Assembly: GCA_949286415.1 (NCBI GenBank) | Contig: CASEBV010000007.1 | Location: 124,001 to 188,000 of the forward strand | Source: an uncultured Bacteroidales bacterium | GTDB lineage: Bacteria > Bacteroidota > Bacteroidia > Bacteroidales > UBA932 | Length of the DNA stretch: 64,000 bases | Direction: 5' to 3' | The notes under the pieces: generated by a model | Database searches by the model: none | What the model saw: the letters and a program-made list of their open reading frames with translations, nothing else | Told to the model about the DNA's origin: nothing | In this document: positions 44,535-52,839 of the stretch, piece by piece | Position numbering within the stretch: the stretch's first letter is position 1 | How the letters are laid out: each line of letters starts with the position of its first letter | Program-made: the position numbers and the translations under genes

Positions 44535-45917
44535 ATGAAAGTTTACGGCAGAATCATATTCGCAGGCATGTACGCGGCTCTTGCAGTCCTCTGCCCGGAT
44601 GCCGCGGCGCAAGACACGGCTCTGTTCACCCTGAGGGACTGCATGGAATACGCGGTATCCAACTCCACCGATGTCAGGATACAGCAGGCCACCAACGGTG
44701 ACAACCAGGTTGCACGCAGGGATGCAATACTGGGCGCCTTTACACCTTCAGTCAGCGCCGACGCACATGTATATTCCAATTTCGGCAGGACAATCGACCC
44801 TGAATCCAACACCTACATTTCAACGACTTCGTTCAACAACGCCTATTCGGTGAGCGCAGGAATCAATCTTTTCAACGGGTTCGAAGCCGTCAACAATCTC
44901 CGCATCACAAAGACAGCCAAGGCAATGGGCCTCAGCCAGGAACAACAGATAAAGGACAGGGTGTGCCTGGCGACCATAGAGGCATATTGCAATGTAGTCT
45001 ATTATTCGCGGCTGAGCCGGATTCTGCAGTCACAGGCGGAGACGGCGGAGAAATCACTTGAACTCATAAAACGGCAGGAACAGCTCGGACAGAAGGGATA
45101 TGCGGACATAATCCAGGCGGAAGCGGACCTGGCTGACAAGGAATACCAGCTCGTGACTGCCCGCAACAGTCTGAATGACGCCATGATAACCCTCAAGGAT
45201 GTAATGTTCTGGCCCATCACCGAACCTCTGGAAATAGACGAATCCATCGCTGAGGACGCCCTCTGGCAATACGAGGGAATCCTCCATGACGGCACCGAAA
45301 AAGAGGAAACCATTGACAAGGCGATGAATACCCTTCCGGACATATTCATAGCAAAAGGCACAATGGAAAATGCGAAAATGGAGCTTCGCACGGCAAAATG
45401 GCAGATTGCCCCGAGCCTTTCCCTGTATGCAGGATGGTCTACAAGCTTCTACACCTATCCGGGGCAGGCAGGATATGCCACAGACCCGTTCTGGCACCAG
45501 TTCCGTAACAACGGAGGAGAATATGTGCAGCTGTCCCTGTCGATACCGATATTCAACCGGCTTTCAAGACACTCCAATGTGGCCCGGAAAAAGAACGCCT
45601 ACACAAGGGCGACCGCAGAATATGAGCAGAAAGTCCGTGAAGTGGAAGCCGAAGTAAGCAGGGCAATCCAGGACAGGGACGGGGCATCGGCGGCATTCAT
45701 CCAGGCCGACAGAAGGGCCGATGTCCAGCAGGAGGCCTACAGGCTCAACACGAGGAAATTCGAGCAGGGGCTGATTTCAGCGATAGAATTCCGGACCGCT
45801 TCCGACACATATCTCAACGCGATGGCCGAAAGGCTGAACGCCCTCCTTCAATATCAGATCAAGAAGCGTGTCGTGTCATACTACAAGGGCATCCATTACC
45901 TGGACCAGGAACAGTGA
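44535..45917 (+). CDS. TolC-family outer-membrane efflux protein
   Basis: 460 residues; signal peptide ends near PDAAAQ. Two repeats of the outer-membrane efflux fold: LRDCMEYAVSNSTDVRIQQA and, in the second half, an EYVQLSLSIPIFNRLSRHSN barrel strand followed by long helices with many Ala/Gln/Glu. The last part (YRLNTRKFEQGLISAIEFRTAS) is typical. It forms the outer-membrane channel for the exporter encoded downstream. ATG 44535; a GTG one codon earlier is possible. The adaptor gene starts 26 bp after the stop. Confidence 0.92.
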   Translation: MKVYGRIIFAGMYAALAVLCPDAAAQDTALFTLRDCMEYAVSNSTDVRIQQATNGDNQVARRDAILGAFTPSVSADAHVYSNFGRTIDPESNTYISTTSFNNAYSVSAGINLFNGFEAVNNLRITKTAKAMGLSQEQQIKDRVCLATIEAYCNVVYYSRLSRILQSQAETAEKSLELIKRQEQLGQKGYADIIQAEADLADKEYQLVTARNSLNDAMITLKDVMFWPITEPLEIDESIAEDALWQYEGILHDGTEKEETIDKAMNTLPDIFIAKGTMENAKMELRTAKWQIAPSLSLYAGWSTSFYTYPGQAGYATDPFWHQFRNNGGEYVQLSLSIPIFNRLSRHSNVARKKNAYTRATAEYEQKVREVEAEVSRAIQDRDGASAAFIQADRRADVQQEAYRLNTRKFEQGLISAIEFRTASDTYLNAMAERLNALLQYQIKKRVVSYYKGIHYLDQEQ

Positions 45918-45943
45918 TTACAGACAATATAAAATTACAAGAT

Positions 45944-47218
45944 ATGGAAAACGAGACAATGGACAGAAGAATCGAGCAGAAGAAAGGCTGGAGACTGGCA
46001 TTCAGCCGCAAGGCTCTGCCTTATTGGGGAGGTGCCCTGCTGCTTGCATTCATCCTGTGGATAATATTCAGGGACAATTCGTCAACATTGCGCGTCGACA
46101 AAGACACAATCACCACCGGAGAAGTCACTGCCGGGGAATTCAATGACTATATCCGCATCAGCGGACAGGTACAGCCGATGACCACCATCCAGATAAGTCC
46201 TCTCGAAGGCGGAGTGGTGGAAGAAATAATCATTGAAGAAGGCAATCAGGTAAAAAAGGGGGACGAGATTCTCCGTCTCAGCAATGAGAACCTTGACCTC
46301 CAGATACTCAACTCTGAAGCCGAGCTGGCCGAGAAGGAGAACATCCTGCGCAACACCATGATCTCGATGGAACAGCAGAAACTCAGCGTACAGCAGGAAA
46401 GGCTTCAGCTGCAGATGGAAGTCCGCAGATACAGGAGGGCATACGAGCAGCAGAAAGCCCTCTATGAAGAGAAACTCATAGCCCGGGAGACATGGCTGCA
46501 GGCCGAGGAGGACTACCTGCTCGCCCTCGACAAACTCGCCCTTGTCAAGAACAGGGAACTGCAGGACAGCCTCTACCGGAGCGTAGAAATCGAACAGATG
46601 GAAGAAAGCCTCGAGAACATGAGGGTCAACATGCAGATGATCCGCAAGAGAAAGGACAATCTGACCATCAAGGCCCCGATTGACGGGGAACTCGGACTTC
46701 TGGACGCCGTCCTCGGCCAGTCAATAGCCTCCGGGACAAAAATAGGCCAGATCAACGACCTTTCGAGCTACAAGATTGAAGCCCAGATAGACGAGCACTA
46801 TATCGACAGGGTGACATCCGGACTTGAAGCCGCATTCGAGAGACAGGACGAGACCTTCCATGCCGTCATAAGGAAAGTATACCCTGAAGTCAGGGAAGGG
46901 AAATTCAAGGCCGACTTCAAGTTCTCCGGGCAGCAGCCGGACAACATCCGCACAGGGCAGACCTACTACATGAATCTCCAGCTCGGACAGCCGGAAGAAG
47001 CCGTTCTGATTCCACGCGGGACATTCTACCAGTACACGGGCGGCAAATGGATATATGTGCTCACTCCCGACGGCTCCGGAGCGGTCAAAAGGGGAATCCG
47101 GATAGGCCGCCAGAACCCGCAGTATTATGAAGTCGAAGAAGGGCTGCAGCCCGGGGAAGAAGTCATAATCTCCAACTACGAGAGCTACAGGGACAACGAC
47201 AGGCTGATCTTCAGGTAA
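45944..47218 (+). CDS. HlyD/MacA-type periplasmic adaptor
   Basis: 424 residues from ATG 45944-45946. One membrane span (about 27-43, YWGGALLLAFILWIIF), then a lipoyl/barrel-sandwich half (ISGQVQPMTTIQISPLEGGVVEEII, EGNQVKKGDEILRLSNENLD), a long alpha-hairpin coiled coil (about residues 120-230), and the second lipoyl half (LTIKAPIDGELGLLDAVLGQ) with a beta-barrel domain. Bridges the inner-membrane ABC parts and the TolC protein. A GTG at 45914 overlapping the tolC stop is an alternative start. Confidence 0.9.
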   Translation: MENETMDRRIEQKKGWRLAFSRKALPYWGGALLLAFILWIIFRDNSSTLRVDKDTITTGEVTAGEFNDYIRISGQVQPMTTIQISPLEGGVVEEIIIEEGNQVKKGDEILRLSNENLDLQILNSEAELAEKENILRNTMISMEQQKLSVQQERLQLQMEVRRYRRAYEQQKALYEEKLIARETWLQAEEDYLLALDKLALVKNRELQDSLYRSVEIEQMEESLENMRVNMQMIRKRKDNLTIKAPIDGELGLLDAVLGQSIASGTKIGQINDLSSYKIEAQIDEHYIDRVTSGLEAAFERQDETFHAVIRKVYPEVREGKFKADFKFSGQQPDNIRTGQTYYMNLQLGQPEEAVLIPRGTFYQYTGGKWIYVLTPDGSGAVKRGIRIGRQNPQYYEVEEGLQPGEEVIISNYESYRDNDRLIFR

Positions 47219-47300
47219 CTACAAGATAAACGCAAGACAGTCACCGGCACCCGGACCATCATCCCGGGACCTGACATGAACACTTGAATACGACTCTACT

Positions 47301-49685
47301 ATGAACCTACAGAAAAATATCGCAGAATCTTTCCGCAGCATTTTCCGGAAAGGCAGGCACAATGTGATGAAAATACTCTCGCTGGCAATAGGTCTTGCCC
47401 TCGGGCTGGTACTGATAGCCAAGGCGGCATTCGAGCAGAACTATGACGGATTCTACGAAGACAGCGGAAGAATCCATCTGATACTGGAGACTTTTCCGTC
47501 CCGGACAGAAAGCAGCTTGCCGGAAATATATCCGACCACTCCGGGAGGAATCGCCGTATACCTCAGGATGCTTTCTCCTGAAATCGAGACATCCACAAGA
47601 TTCACATCTTTGGGAGAAGGCTCCACATTCACGCTGACCGAGTCAAAAGACAAGCTGAAGGCGACATATGCCGCAGCCGACTCATGTTTCTTCGATGTGC
47701 TTTCCGTGGATGTGCTGCGGGGAGACCCGAAGGAAATACTTTCAAGGCCTCTCTATGCCATGGTATCAGAATCCGTCGCCGAGAACATCGGGGAAGATGC
47801 TCTCGGAAAGACAGTCGTGCTGGACGGGAAAGAAGATGCCGTGCTGACGATAGGAGGGATATTCAGGGATTTTCCTGAAAACTCTGTCTTCAGCCATCTG
47901 GACATGCTCGTCTCCATGCCGTCGATATCCTGCTACACCTGGGACGGCTCGATGAACCTCATCGGAAACGACAGATATACAAGCCTGATAAAACTGAAGG
48001 AAGGGGCGGACATTGCAGATGTGCAGGCCCAGACGGACAGATACATACAGGACAATTTCTCGCAGATGATGGAAGAGAGCGGAATAGAATTCGGACTGAC
48101 TTTCAGGAGGCTGGACTCCTGGCACGCGTCCGCCCCTCAGACCAGGAACATGACACTGATGCTCAGCCTCATCGCCGTTGCCCTGCTTCTGACAGGGGTC
48201 ATGAACTATATCCTTCTCACCGTATCCTCCATAATCGGCAGGTCCAAGGAAGTGGCAGTGTGCAAATGCTACGGTGCCGGACAGCGGGAAATAAGAGGAA
48301 TGCTTGTCACCGAGGCCTTTGTACATACGGTACTGGCGATGCTTGTCGGAGGGGCTCTGCTGGCAGCGTTCAGCGGCACGGTGGAAAAACTGACCGGAAC
48401 ATCCCTTGCCGGACTTCTCTCAGGAGGCAGGGTCCTGATGCTTCTGGCAGTATGCACGGCCATGGCGCTGACTGCAGGTATTATCCCGGGGAATATCTTT
48501 GCCAGGATACCCGTATCCTCCGCACTGCGCTCCTACCGGGAAGCGAAAAAGCACTGGAAGCTCGCCCTGCTGTCCGTACAGTTCGCATCGGCAGCCTTCC
48601 TGGCCATCCTCCTTCTGGTCGTCACAGGACAATACCGGCTGGTGACAAATGCCGACACCGGATATGAATACGACAATCTGGCATATTTTGACCTCTCTCC
48701 TGTCGCAGACGAAGAGCAGCGCAGCCTGATGCTCCAGGAAATAGAAAAACTCCCGGAAGTCACGGGGGTGACATTCGCCGATGAACTTCCGATGAACGGG
48801 GCGAGCGGAGACAATGTCATGCTCCCTGGAGACACAAAGGAACTCTTCAACTGCGCCGACCTGTATTTTGTAGGAGAAGATTATTTCGACCTCATGGAAA
48901 TCCCTGTGCTGCAGGGCAACGGATTCAACAGGCATGCTGCTGCCGGACAGGAGGTGATGGTCAGCAGGAGATTCACCGAATTCATGGAAAGGACAGCAGG
49001 ATGGGACCCCGACATAGTGGGGAAGGAAGTGTTCATCACTTCTTACAACAGGCCGATGACCATCTGCGGGGTATATGAGGACATCAGCATAGGTTCCGCC
49101 CTGAACCATGACGACAGGCCGTCCGTGATTGCATTCAGCCCTGTCCCGACAGCAGGCTTCGCGCTGGTGAAGTTCGGCAGGATTTCTCCTGAGTCCATTG
49201 CCAAGGTAGAACAGGTGATTGACGGGATTGCCCCCGACAAGGAGATGAATGTCTATTCCTACAGGAACGACATGCAGGCAGCCTATGCAGGGACAAGAAA
49301 TTTCAGGGACGCCGTGACCGTCGGAGGCATAGTGACACTCCTGATAGTATTCATCGGACTTGTCGGCTACACTTCCGATGAAGTCAGCCGCAGGCGCAAG
49401 GAACTGGCAATCCGTAAAATCAACGGGGCAATGATGCGCGACATCGCCGGACTCATGAACGCCGATGTCATCAGGATTGCGCTCCCGTCGGTAATCATCG
49501 GAGCCGTGGCCGCCTTTTTTGTCAGCGAGGGATGGCTTGAACAGTTCGCGGCAAAGGCTCCGCTCGGCTGGTATCTGTTTGCCGGAGGCGCTCTCGTTGT
49601 CCTGGCACTCAGTCTGGCGGTTGCCTCATACAATGTGATCCGCATAGCAGGCGAAGACCCCGTCAAGTCCCTGAAGACAGAATAA
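47301..49685 (+). CDS. FtsX/MacB-type ABC permease 1
   Basis: 794 residues. Two copies of the MacB-PCD plus FtsX layout: N-terminal span (VMKILSLAIGLALGLVLIAK), a periplasmic core, spans near residues 285-430 (LMLSLIAVALLLTGVMNYIL), then a second span, core and spans to the C-terminus (FAGGALVVLALSLAVASYNVI). IIGRSKEVAVCKCYGAGQREI and VSRRRKELAIRKINGAMMRD are the coupling-helix regions. Ends ...EDPVKSLKTE, the usual tail of the family. Probable partner of the ATPase at 49762. Substrate unknown. Confidence 0.88.
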   Translation: MNLQKNIAESFRSIFRKGRHNVMKILSLAIGLALGLVLIAKAAFEQNYDGFYEDSGRIHLILETFPSRTESSLPEIYPTTPGGIAVYLRMLSPEIETSTRFTSLGEGSTFTLTESKDKLKATYAAADSCFFDVLSVDVLRGDPKEILSRPLYAMVSESVAENIGEDALGKTVVLDGKEDAVLTIGGIFRDFPENSVFSHLDMLVSMPSISCYTWDGSMNLIGNDRYTSLIKLKEGADIADVQAQTDRYIQDNFSQMMEESGIEFGLTFRRLDSWHASAPQTRNMTLMLSLIAVALLLTGVMNYILLTVSSIIGRSKEVAVCKCYGAGQREIRGMLVTEAFVHTVLAMLVGGALLAAFSGTVEKLTGTSLAGLLSGGRVLMLLAVCTAMALTAGIIPGNIFARIPVSSALRSYREAKKHWKLALLSVQFASAAFLAILLLVVTGQYRLVTNADTGYEYDNLAYFDLSPVADEEQRSLMLQEIEKLPEVTGVTFADELPMNGASGDNVMLPGDTKELFNCADLYFVGEDYFDLMEIPVLQGNGFNRHAAAGQEVMVSRRFTEFMERTAGWDPDIVGKEVFITSYNRPMTICGVYEDISIGSALNHDDRPSVIAFSPVPTAGFALVKFGRISPESIAKVEQVIDGIAPDKEMNVYSYRNDMQAAYAGTRNFRDAVTVGGIVTLLIVFIGLVGYTSDEVSRRRKELAIRKINGAMMRDIAGLMNADVIRIALPSVIIGAVAAFFVSEGWLEQFAAKAPLGWYLFAGGALVVLALSLAVASYNVIRIAGEDPVKSLKTE

Positions 49686-49761
49686 AGGAAGACAGGAAAA
49701 TGACGGGAAAAAGAAGAAAATAGACAGAAAAATGATATCAAGACAATAAAAACACAAAGCC

Positions 49762-50442
49762 ATGATTAAAGTTACCGACCTCTGCAAAGTGTTCCGTACT
49801 GAAGAAATCGAGACTACGGCACTCAACAATGTTTCATTTGAAATCAAGGACGGCGAATTCGTCGCCATCATGGGACCTTCGGGATGCGGAAAATCCACGC
49901 TCCTGAACATCCTCGGCCTTCTGGACAATCCGACAAGCGGAAGCTACGAGCTTCTCGGACACGAGGTGGCAGGCCTCAAGGAGAAGGACCGGACCAAATT
50001 CCGCAAGGGTAACATCGGATTCGTGTTCCAGAGCTTCAACCTCATCGACGAACTGAATGTCTATGAGAACGTCGAGCTTCCCCTGCGTTATCTGAACATC
50101 AGCGCATCGGAGAGGAAACAGAAAGTCACTGCCATCCTCAAGAGGATGAACATCAGCCACAGGGCGCAGCATTTCCCCCAGCAGCTCTCAGGAGGACAGC
50201 AGCAGAGGGTGGCCATTGCGAGGGCAGTTGTCGCAGGGCCGAAGCTGATTCTGGCCGACGAGCCAACGGGAAACCTTGACTCAAAGAACGGCAAGGAAGT
50301 GATGGACCTTCTCTCAGAACTCAACAGGGAAGGCACGACCATCGTGATGGTGACCCACTCGCAGAGGGACGCCTCTGTGGCGCAGAGGACAATCGACCTT
50401 TTCGACGGAAGAATCGTCAGCGACGTGGCCAACGAACTGTAA
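49762..50442 (+). CDS. ABC transporter ATPase (MacB/LolD type)
   Basis: 226 residues. Walker A GPSGCGKST (38-46), Q-loop VFQSFNLIDELN, signature LSGGQQQR (143-150), Walker B LILADEPTGNLD (163-174) and H-loop VTHSQRDA. Energises the FtsX-like permeases on either side. The only ATPase of the operon, so it probably serves all three permeases. Confidence 0.95.
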   Translation: MIKVTDLCKVFRTEEIETTALNNVSFEIKDGEFVAIMGPSGCGKSTLLNILGLLDNPTSGSYELLGHEVAGLKEKDRTKFRKGNIGFVFQSFNLIDELNVYENVELPLRYLNISASERKQKVTAILKRMNISHRAQHFPQQLSGGQQQRVAIARAVVAGPKLILADEPTGNLDSKNGKEVMDLLSELNREGTTIVMVTHSQRDASVAQRTIDLFDGRIVSDVANEL

Positions 50443-50466
50443 CAGGACAAAACGGACTTTTATAAA

Positions 50467-51885
50467 ATGAAACGGCTTTTCAGCAAGAACAGATGGCTGG
50501 GCACGATACTGAATGTCATCGGCCTTACGGTGTCGTTCACAGTGTTCATGATCATCATGATCCAGGTGCTCTACGACTGGAGATATGACAGGAATTATCC
50601 GGACAGCGAACGGATTTTCAGATTTGAATTTACCGATGACCCGTCAAGCCCGGGGGTCTACAACATAACCATCTGCCGGCCGTTCATCGAATCCGTCAAA
50701 GGGAAAATTCCCGAAGTGGAGGCTCTTGGGGCATACGGATATTGGAAAAATTCATCCGCACAATGGTATAAGTCCGACGACAGAGAGCAGATATACAACC
50801 TGTTGTCCAGCGATCTTGATACGGATATGCTGAAAGTGTTCCCGTTTGAATTCACCGAAGGGGACCCGGCAGAATTTGCCCGGCCGATGAGTGCGATTAT
50901 TGCGGAATCTGTCGCTGAACTGCTATGGCCTGACGAAAGTCCTGTCGGGAAAACAATTGTCAACAGATATAACTCCAGTGCAGAGTACCGGATAGTCGCC
51001 GTCTACAGGGATTTTCCCCGGAACAGCAGCGTGGAGAACGGTGTCCTGCTCCAGATGGGAGACGATTGCCTTACTCTCTGGAACGAATGGTCATTCCAGT
51101 GCTATATGAAGCTGCACAATCCGGACGATGCCGGGAAGGTCGCTGAAATGCTCAGGGACAAGATGCTGGAAGCACTTGAAATCGGGCCTGACTCCGACAT
51201 GGCGAAGATGCTCGAGAGCGGAGTCCGCATCACAAATCTTCATGAGGCATACTTTTCCAGGGACATCCCGGGAGACAACATGGGCAAGGGCAACCGGACA
51301 ACCACCGGGTCCTTATTCGCCATAGGACTGATACTCATTGTCATAGCCATAATCAATTTCATCAATATGGCTACCGCCGCAGTACCTATGTCCATAAAGG
51401 ACATAAATACCCGCAAAGTCCTCGGTTCCGGCAGGGCGGCCCTCATCAGGAGACAGCTTGCGGAAGCACTCTTCATCGCAGCCGCGGCATTTGCCCTGAG
51501 TGTCCTTGCGCTGCATCTGATTTCGACCACATCATTCACCTATTACATATCAGGCTCGCTGAAAGTCGGGGACAACATCCCCGTCATCCTGCTCGGGGCG
51601 GCTGCGGCGGTCTGCACCTCGCTCATCGCAGGGATTTTCCCTGCAATGTACAGTACATCTTTCCAGCCTGCACTGGTGCTGAAAGGCTCATTCTCCCTGT
51701 CTGACAAAGGAAAGATGTTCAGGAGCATACTTGTGGGGTTCCAGTTCACGGCTTCTTTCGTGCTCATGGCGGCAGCCCTTTACATCCAGGTGCAGACTTC
51801 ATTCATGAAAAGCATGGACATGGGCTTCAACCGTGACCTTGTGGTAGAATTCGGCTGCGGGTCGCGGATAGGACAAAAGTCATAG
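50467..51885 (+). CDS. N-terminal fragment of ABC permease 2
   Basis: 472 residues: first span (ILNVIGLTVSFTVFMIIMIQV), first periplasmic core, the first group of spans (SLFAIGLILIVIAIINFINM; AAFALSVLALHLI) with coupling region MSIKDINTRKVLGSGRAALI, and the start of the second repeat (ILVGFQFTASFVLMAAALYI). Ends at the premature TAG. 24 bp after the ATPase gene. Confidence 0.6.
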   Translation: MKRLFSKNRWLGTILNVIGLTVSFTVFMIIMIQVLYDWRYDRNYPDSERIFRFEFTDDPSSPGVYNITICRPFIESVKGKIPEVEALGAYGYWKNSSAQWYKSDDREQIYNLLSSDLDTDMLKVFPFEFTEGDPAEFARPMSAIIAESVAELLWPDESPVGKTIVNRYNSSAEYRIVAVYRDFPRNSSVENGVLLQMGDDCLTLWNEWSFQCYMKLHNPDDAGKVAEMLRDKMLEALEIGPDSDMAKMLESGVRITNLHEAYFSRDIPGDNMGKGNRTTTGSLFAIGLILIVIAIINFINMATAAVPMSIKDINTRKVLGSGRAALIRRQLAEALFIAAAAFALSVLALHLISTTSFTYYISGSLKVGDNIPVILLGAAAAVCTSLIAGIFPAMYSTSFQPALVLKGSFSLSDKGKMFRSILVGFQFTASFVLMAAALYIQVQTSFMKSMDMGFNRDLVVEFGCGSRIGQKS

Positions 51886-51903
51886 GCATTCAGGCAGAAG
51901 CTC

Positions 51904-52839
51904 ATGGAAAATCCGCACATAAAGGATGTGACATTTGCCGGCAACTGGCTGGTTTCGACAGAAAAGATGGGATGGGGCCGTGAGTTTGACGGGCACAGGG
52001 TCCAGCTGGACGTGCTTCCGGTATCCGTCAACTTCATCGACTTCTTCGGAATGTCAATAAAGGAGGGGCGCAATTTCATGCCTTCCGATGACCTCAACCC
52101 CGACGGGACATTCATCATGAACGAGCAGACCATGCTCAAATACCCTTTCCTGAAGATCGGGGACAGGCTGAGCGGCCATGCCGAAGCGCCTGCCGAAATT
52201 GTGGGCATAGTCCGTGACTTCAATTTCATGCCGCTCCAATATGGAGTCGACCCTATCGCCCTGTATGTATTCGGGGCGAATCCATGGTGGCCGCTGCAGG
52301 TTGTATACGCCAAGACAGACGGGGCAGACATCGCCGGGACATTCCGGTATATCCGTGATGCCATAGAAGAATTCGACCCTGCGATAAACGGAGACGACAT
52401 CTATCTGGAATTCCTTGACGACACCATCGGCAGCATGTATCAGAAAGAAGAGAAACTGAACAGCCTCATCGCCGCCACCGCTGCCCTGTCACTCCTCATA
52501 TCGCTCATCGGAATCTTCGGCATGATAAGCTTCAAGACACAGTTCCGCCGCAAGGAGATTGCACTGAGAAAGGTACACGGGGCTTCCGTCCGGAGCATAT
52601 TGCACATGCTGAACAGATACTACCTGATCATGACCTGCATCTGCTTCGCCGTATCGGTGCCTGTGTCAGTGCTGATAATGAAGACATGGGTGAAAGGATT
52701 TGCATACCAGGCCCCTGTACCGGTGTGGATATTCGCCGCATCCCTGGCCGCAGTCCTTGCAGTGACACTTCTGACAGTCTCCCTGCAGACATGGAAGACT
52801 GCAAATGACAATCCTGTGGATTCATTGAGGGCCGAATGA
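51904..52839 (+). CDS. C-terminal fragment of ABC permease 2
   Basis: 311 residues if started at ATG 51904, 18 bases after the TAG: second periplasmic core and the last spans (IAATAALSLLISLIGIFGMI; YLIMTCICFAVSVPVSVLIM) with coupling region FRRKEIALRKVHGASVRSI and the family tail NDNPVDSLRAE. Has no signal or first span of its own, so it is unlikely to be a native independent protein. Its TGA overlaps the next ATG. Confidence 0.55.
   Translation: MENPHIKDVTFAGNWLVSTEKMGWGREFDGHRVQLDVLPVSVNFIDFFGMSIKEGRNFMPSDDLNPDGTFIMNEQTMLKYPFLKIGDRLSGHAEAPAEIVGIVRDFNFMPLQYGVDPIALYVFGANPWWPLQVVYAKTDGADIAGTFRYIRDAIEEFDPAINGDDIYLEFLDDTIGSMYQKEEKLNSLIAATAALSLLISLIGIFGMISFKTQFRRKEIALRKVHGASVRSILHMLNRYYLIMTCICFAVSVPVSVLIMKTWVKGFAYQAPVPVWIFAASLAAVLAVTLLTVSLQTWKTANDNPVDSLRAE

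Larger units (their letters stand above)
50467..52839 (+). pseudogene. FtsX/MacB-type ABC permease 2 interrupted by one in-frame TAG
   Basis: Read through, this is one 790-codon permease, matching the lengths of its neighbours (794 and 779). The TAG at 51883-51885 lies in the same frame as both halves, between ...GCGSRIGQKS and AFRQKLMENPHIKDVTF; the site aligns with EEQRSLMLQEIEKLPEVTG of permease 1. No base is inserted or lost. TAG is a real stop elsewhere here (cutC, lpxA, infB), so recoding is unlikely. Either a fresh nonsense mutation (for example CAG to TAG), a sequencing error, or two half-proteins made by re-initiation at ATG 51904. Confidence 0.75.

Noticed and set aside
44438-44701. 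Small open frame across the tolC leader
   Set aside because: It is created by the inverted repeat and continues out of frame into tolC; no signal or family match.
51883-51885. TAG recoded as an amino acid in this genome
   Set aside because: cutC, lpxA and infB all end naturally at TAG with normal protein ends, so TAG is read as stop.
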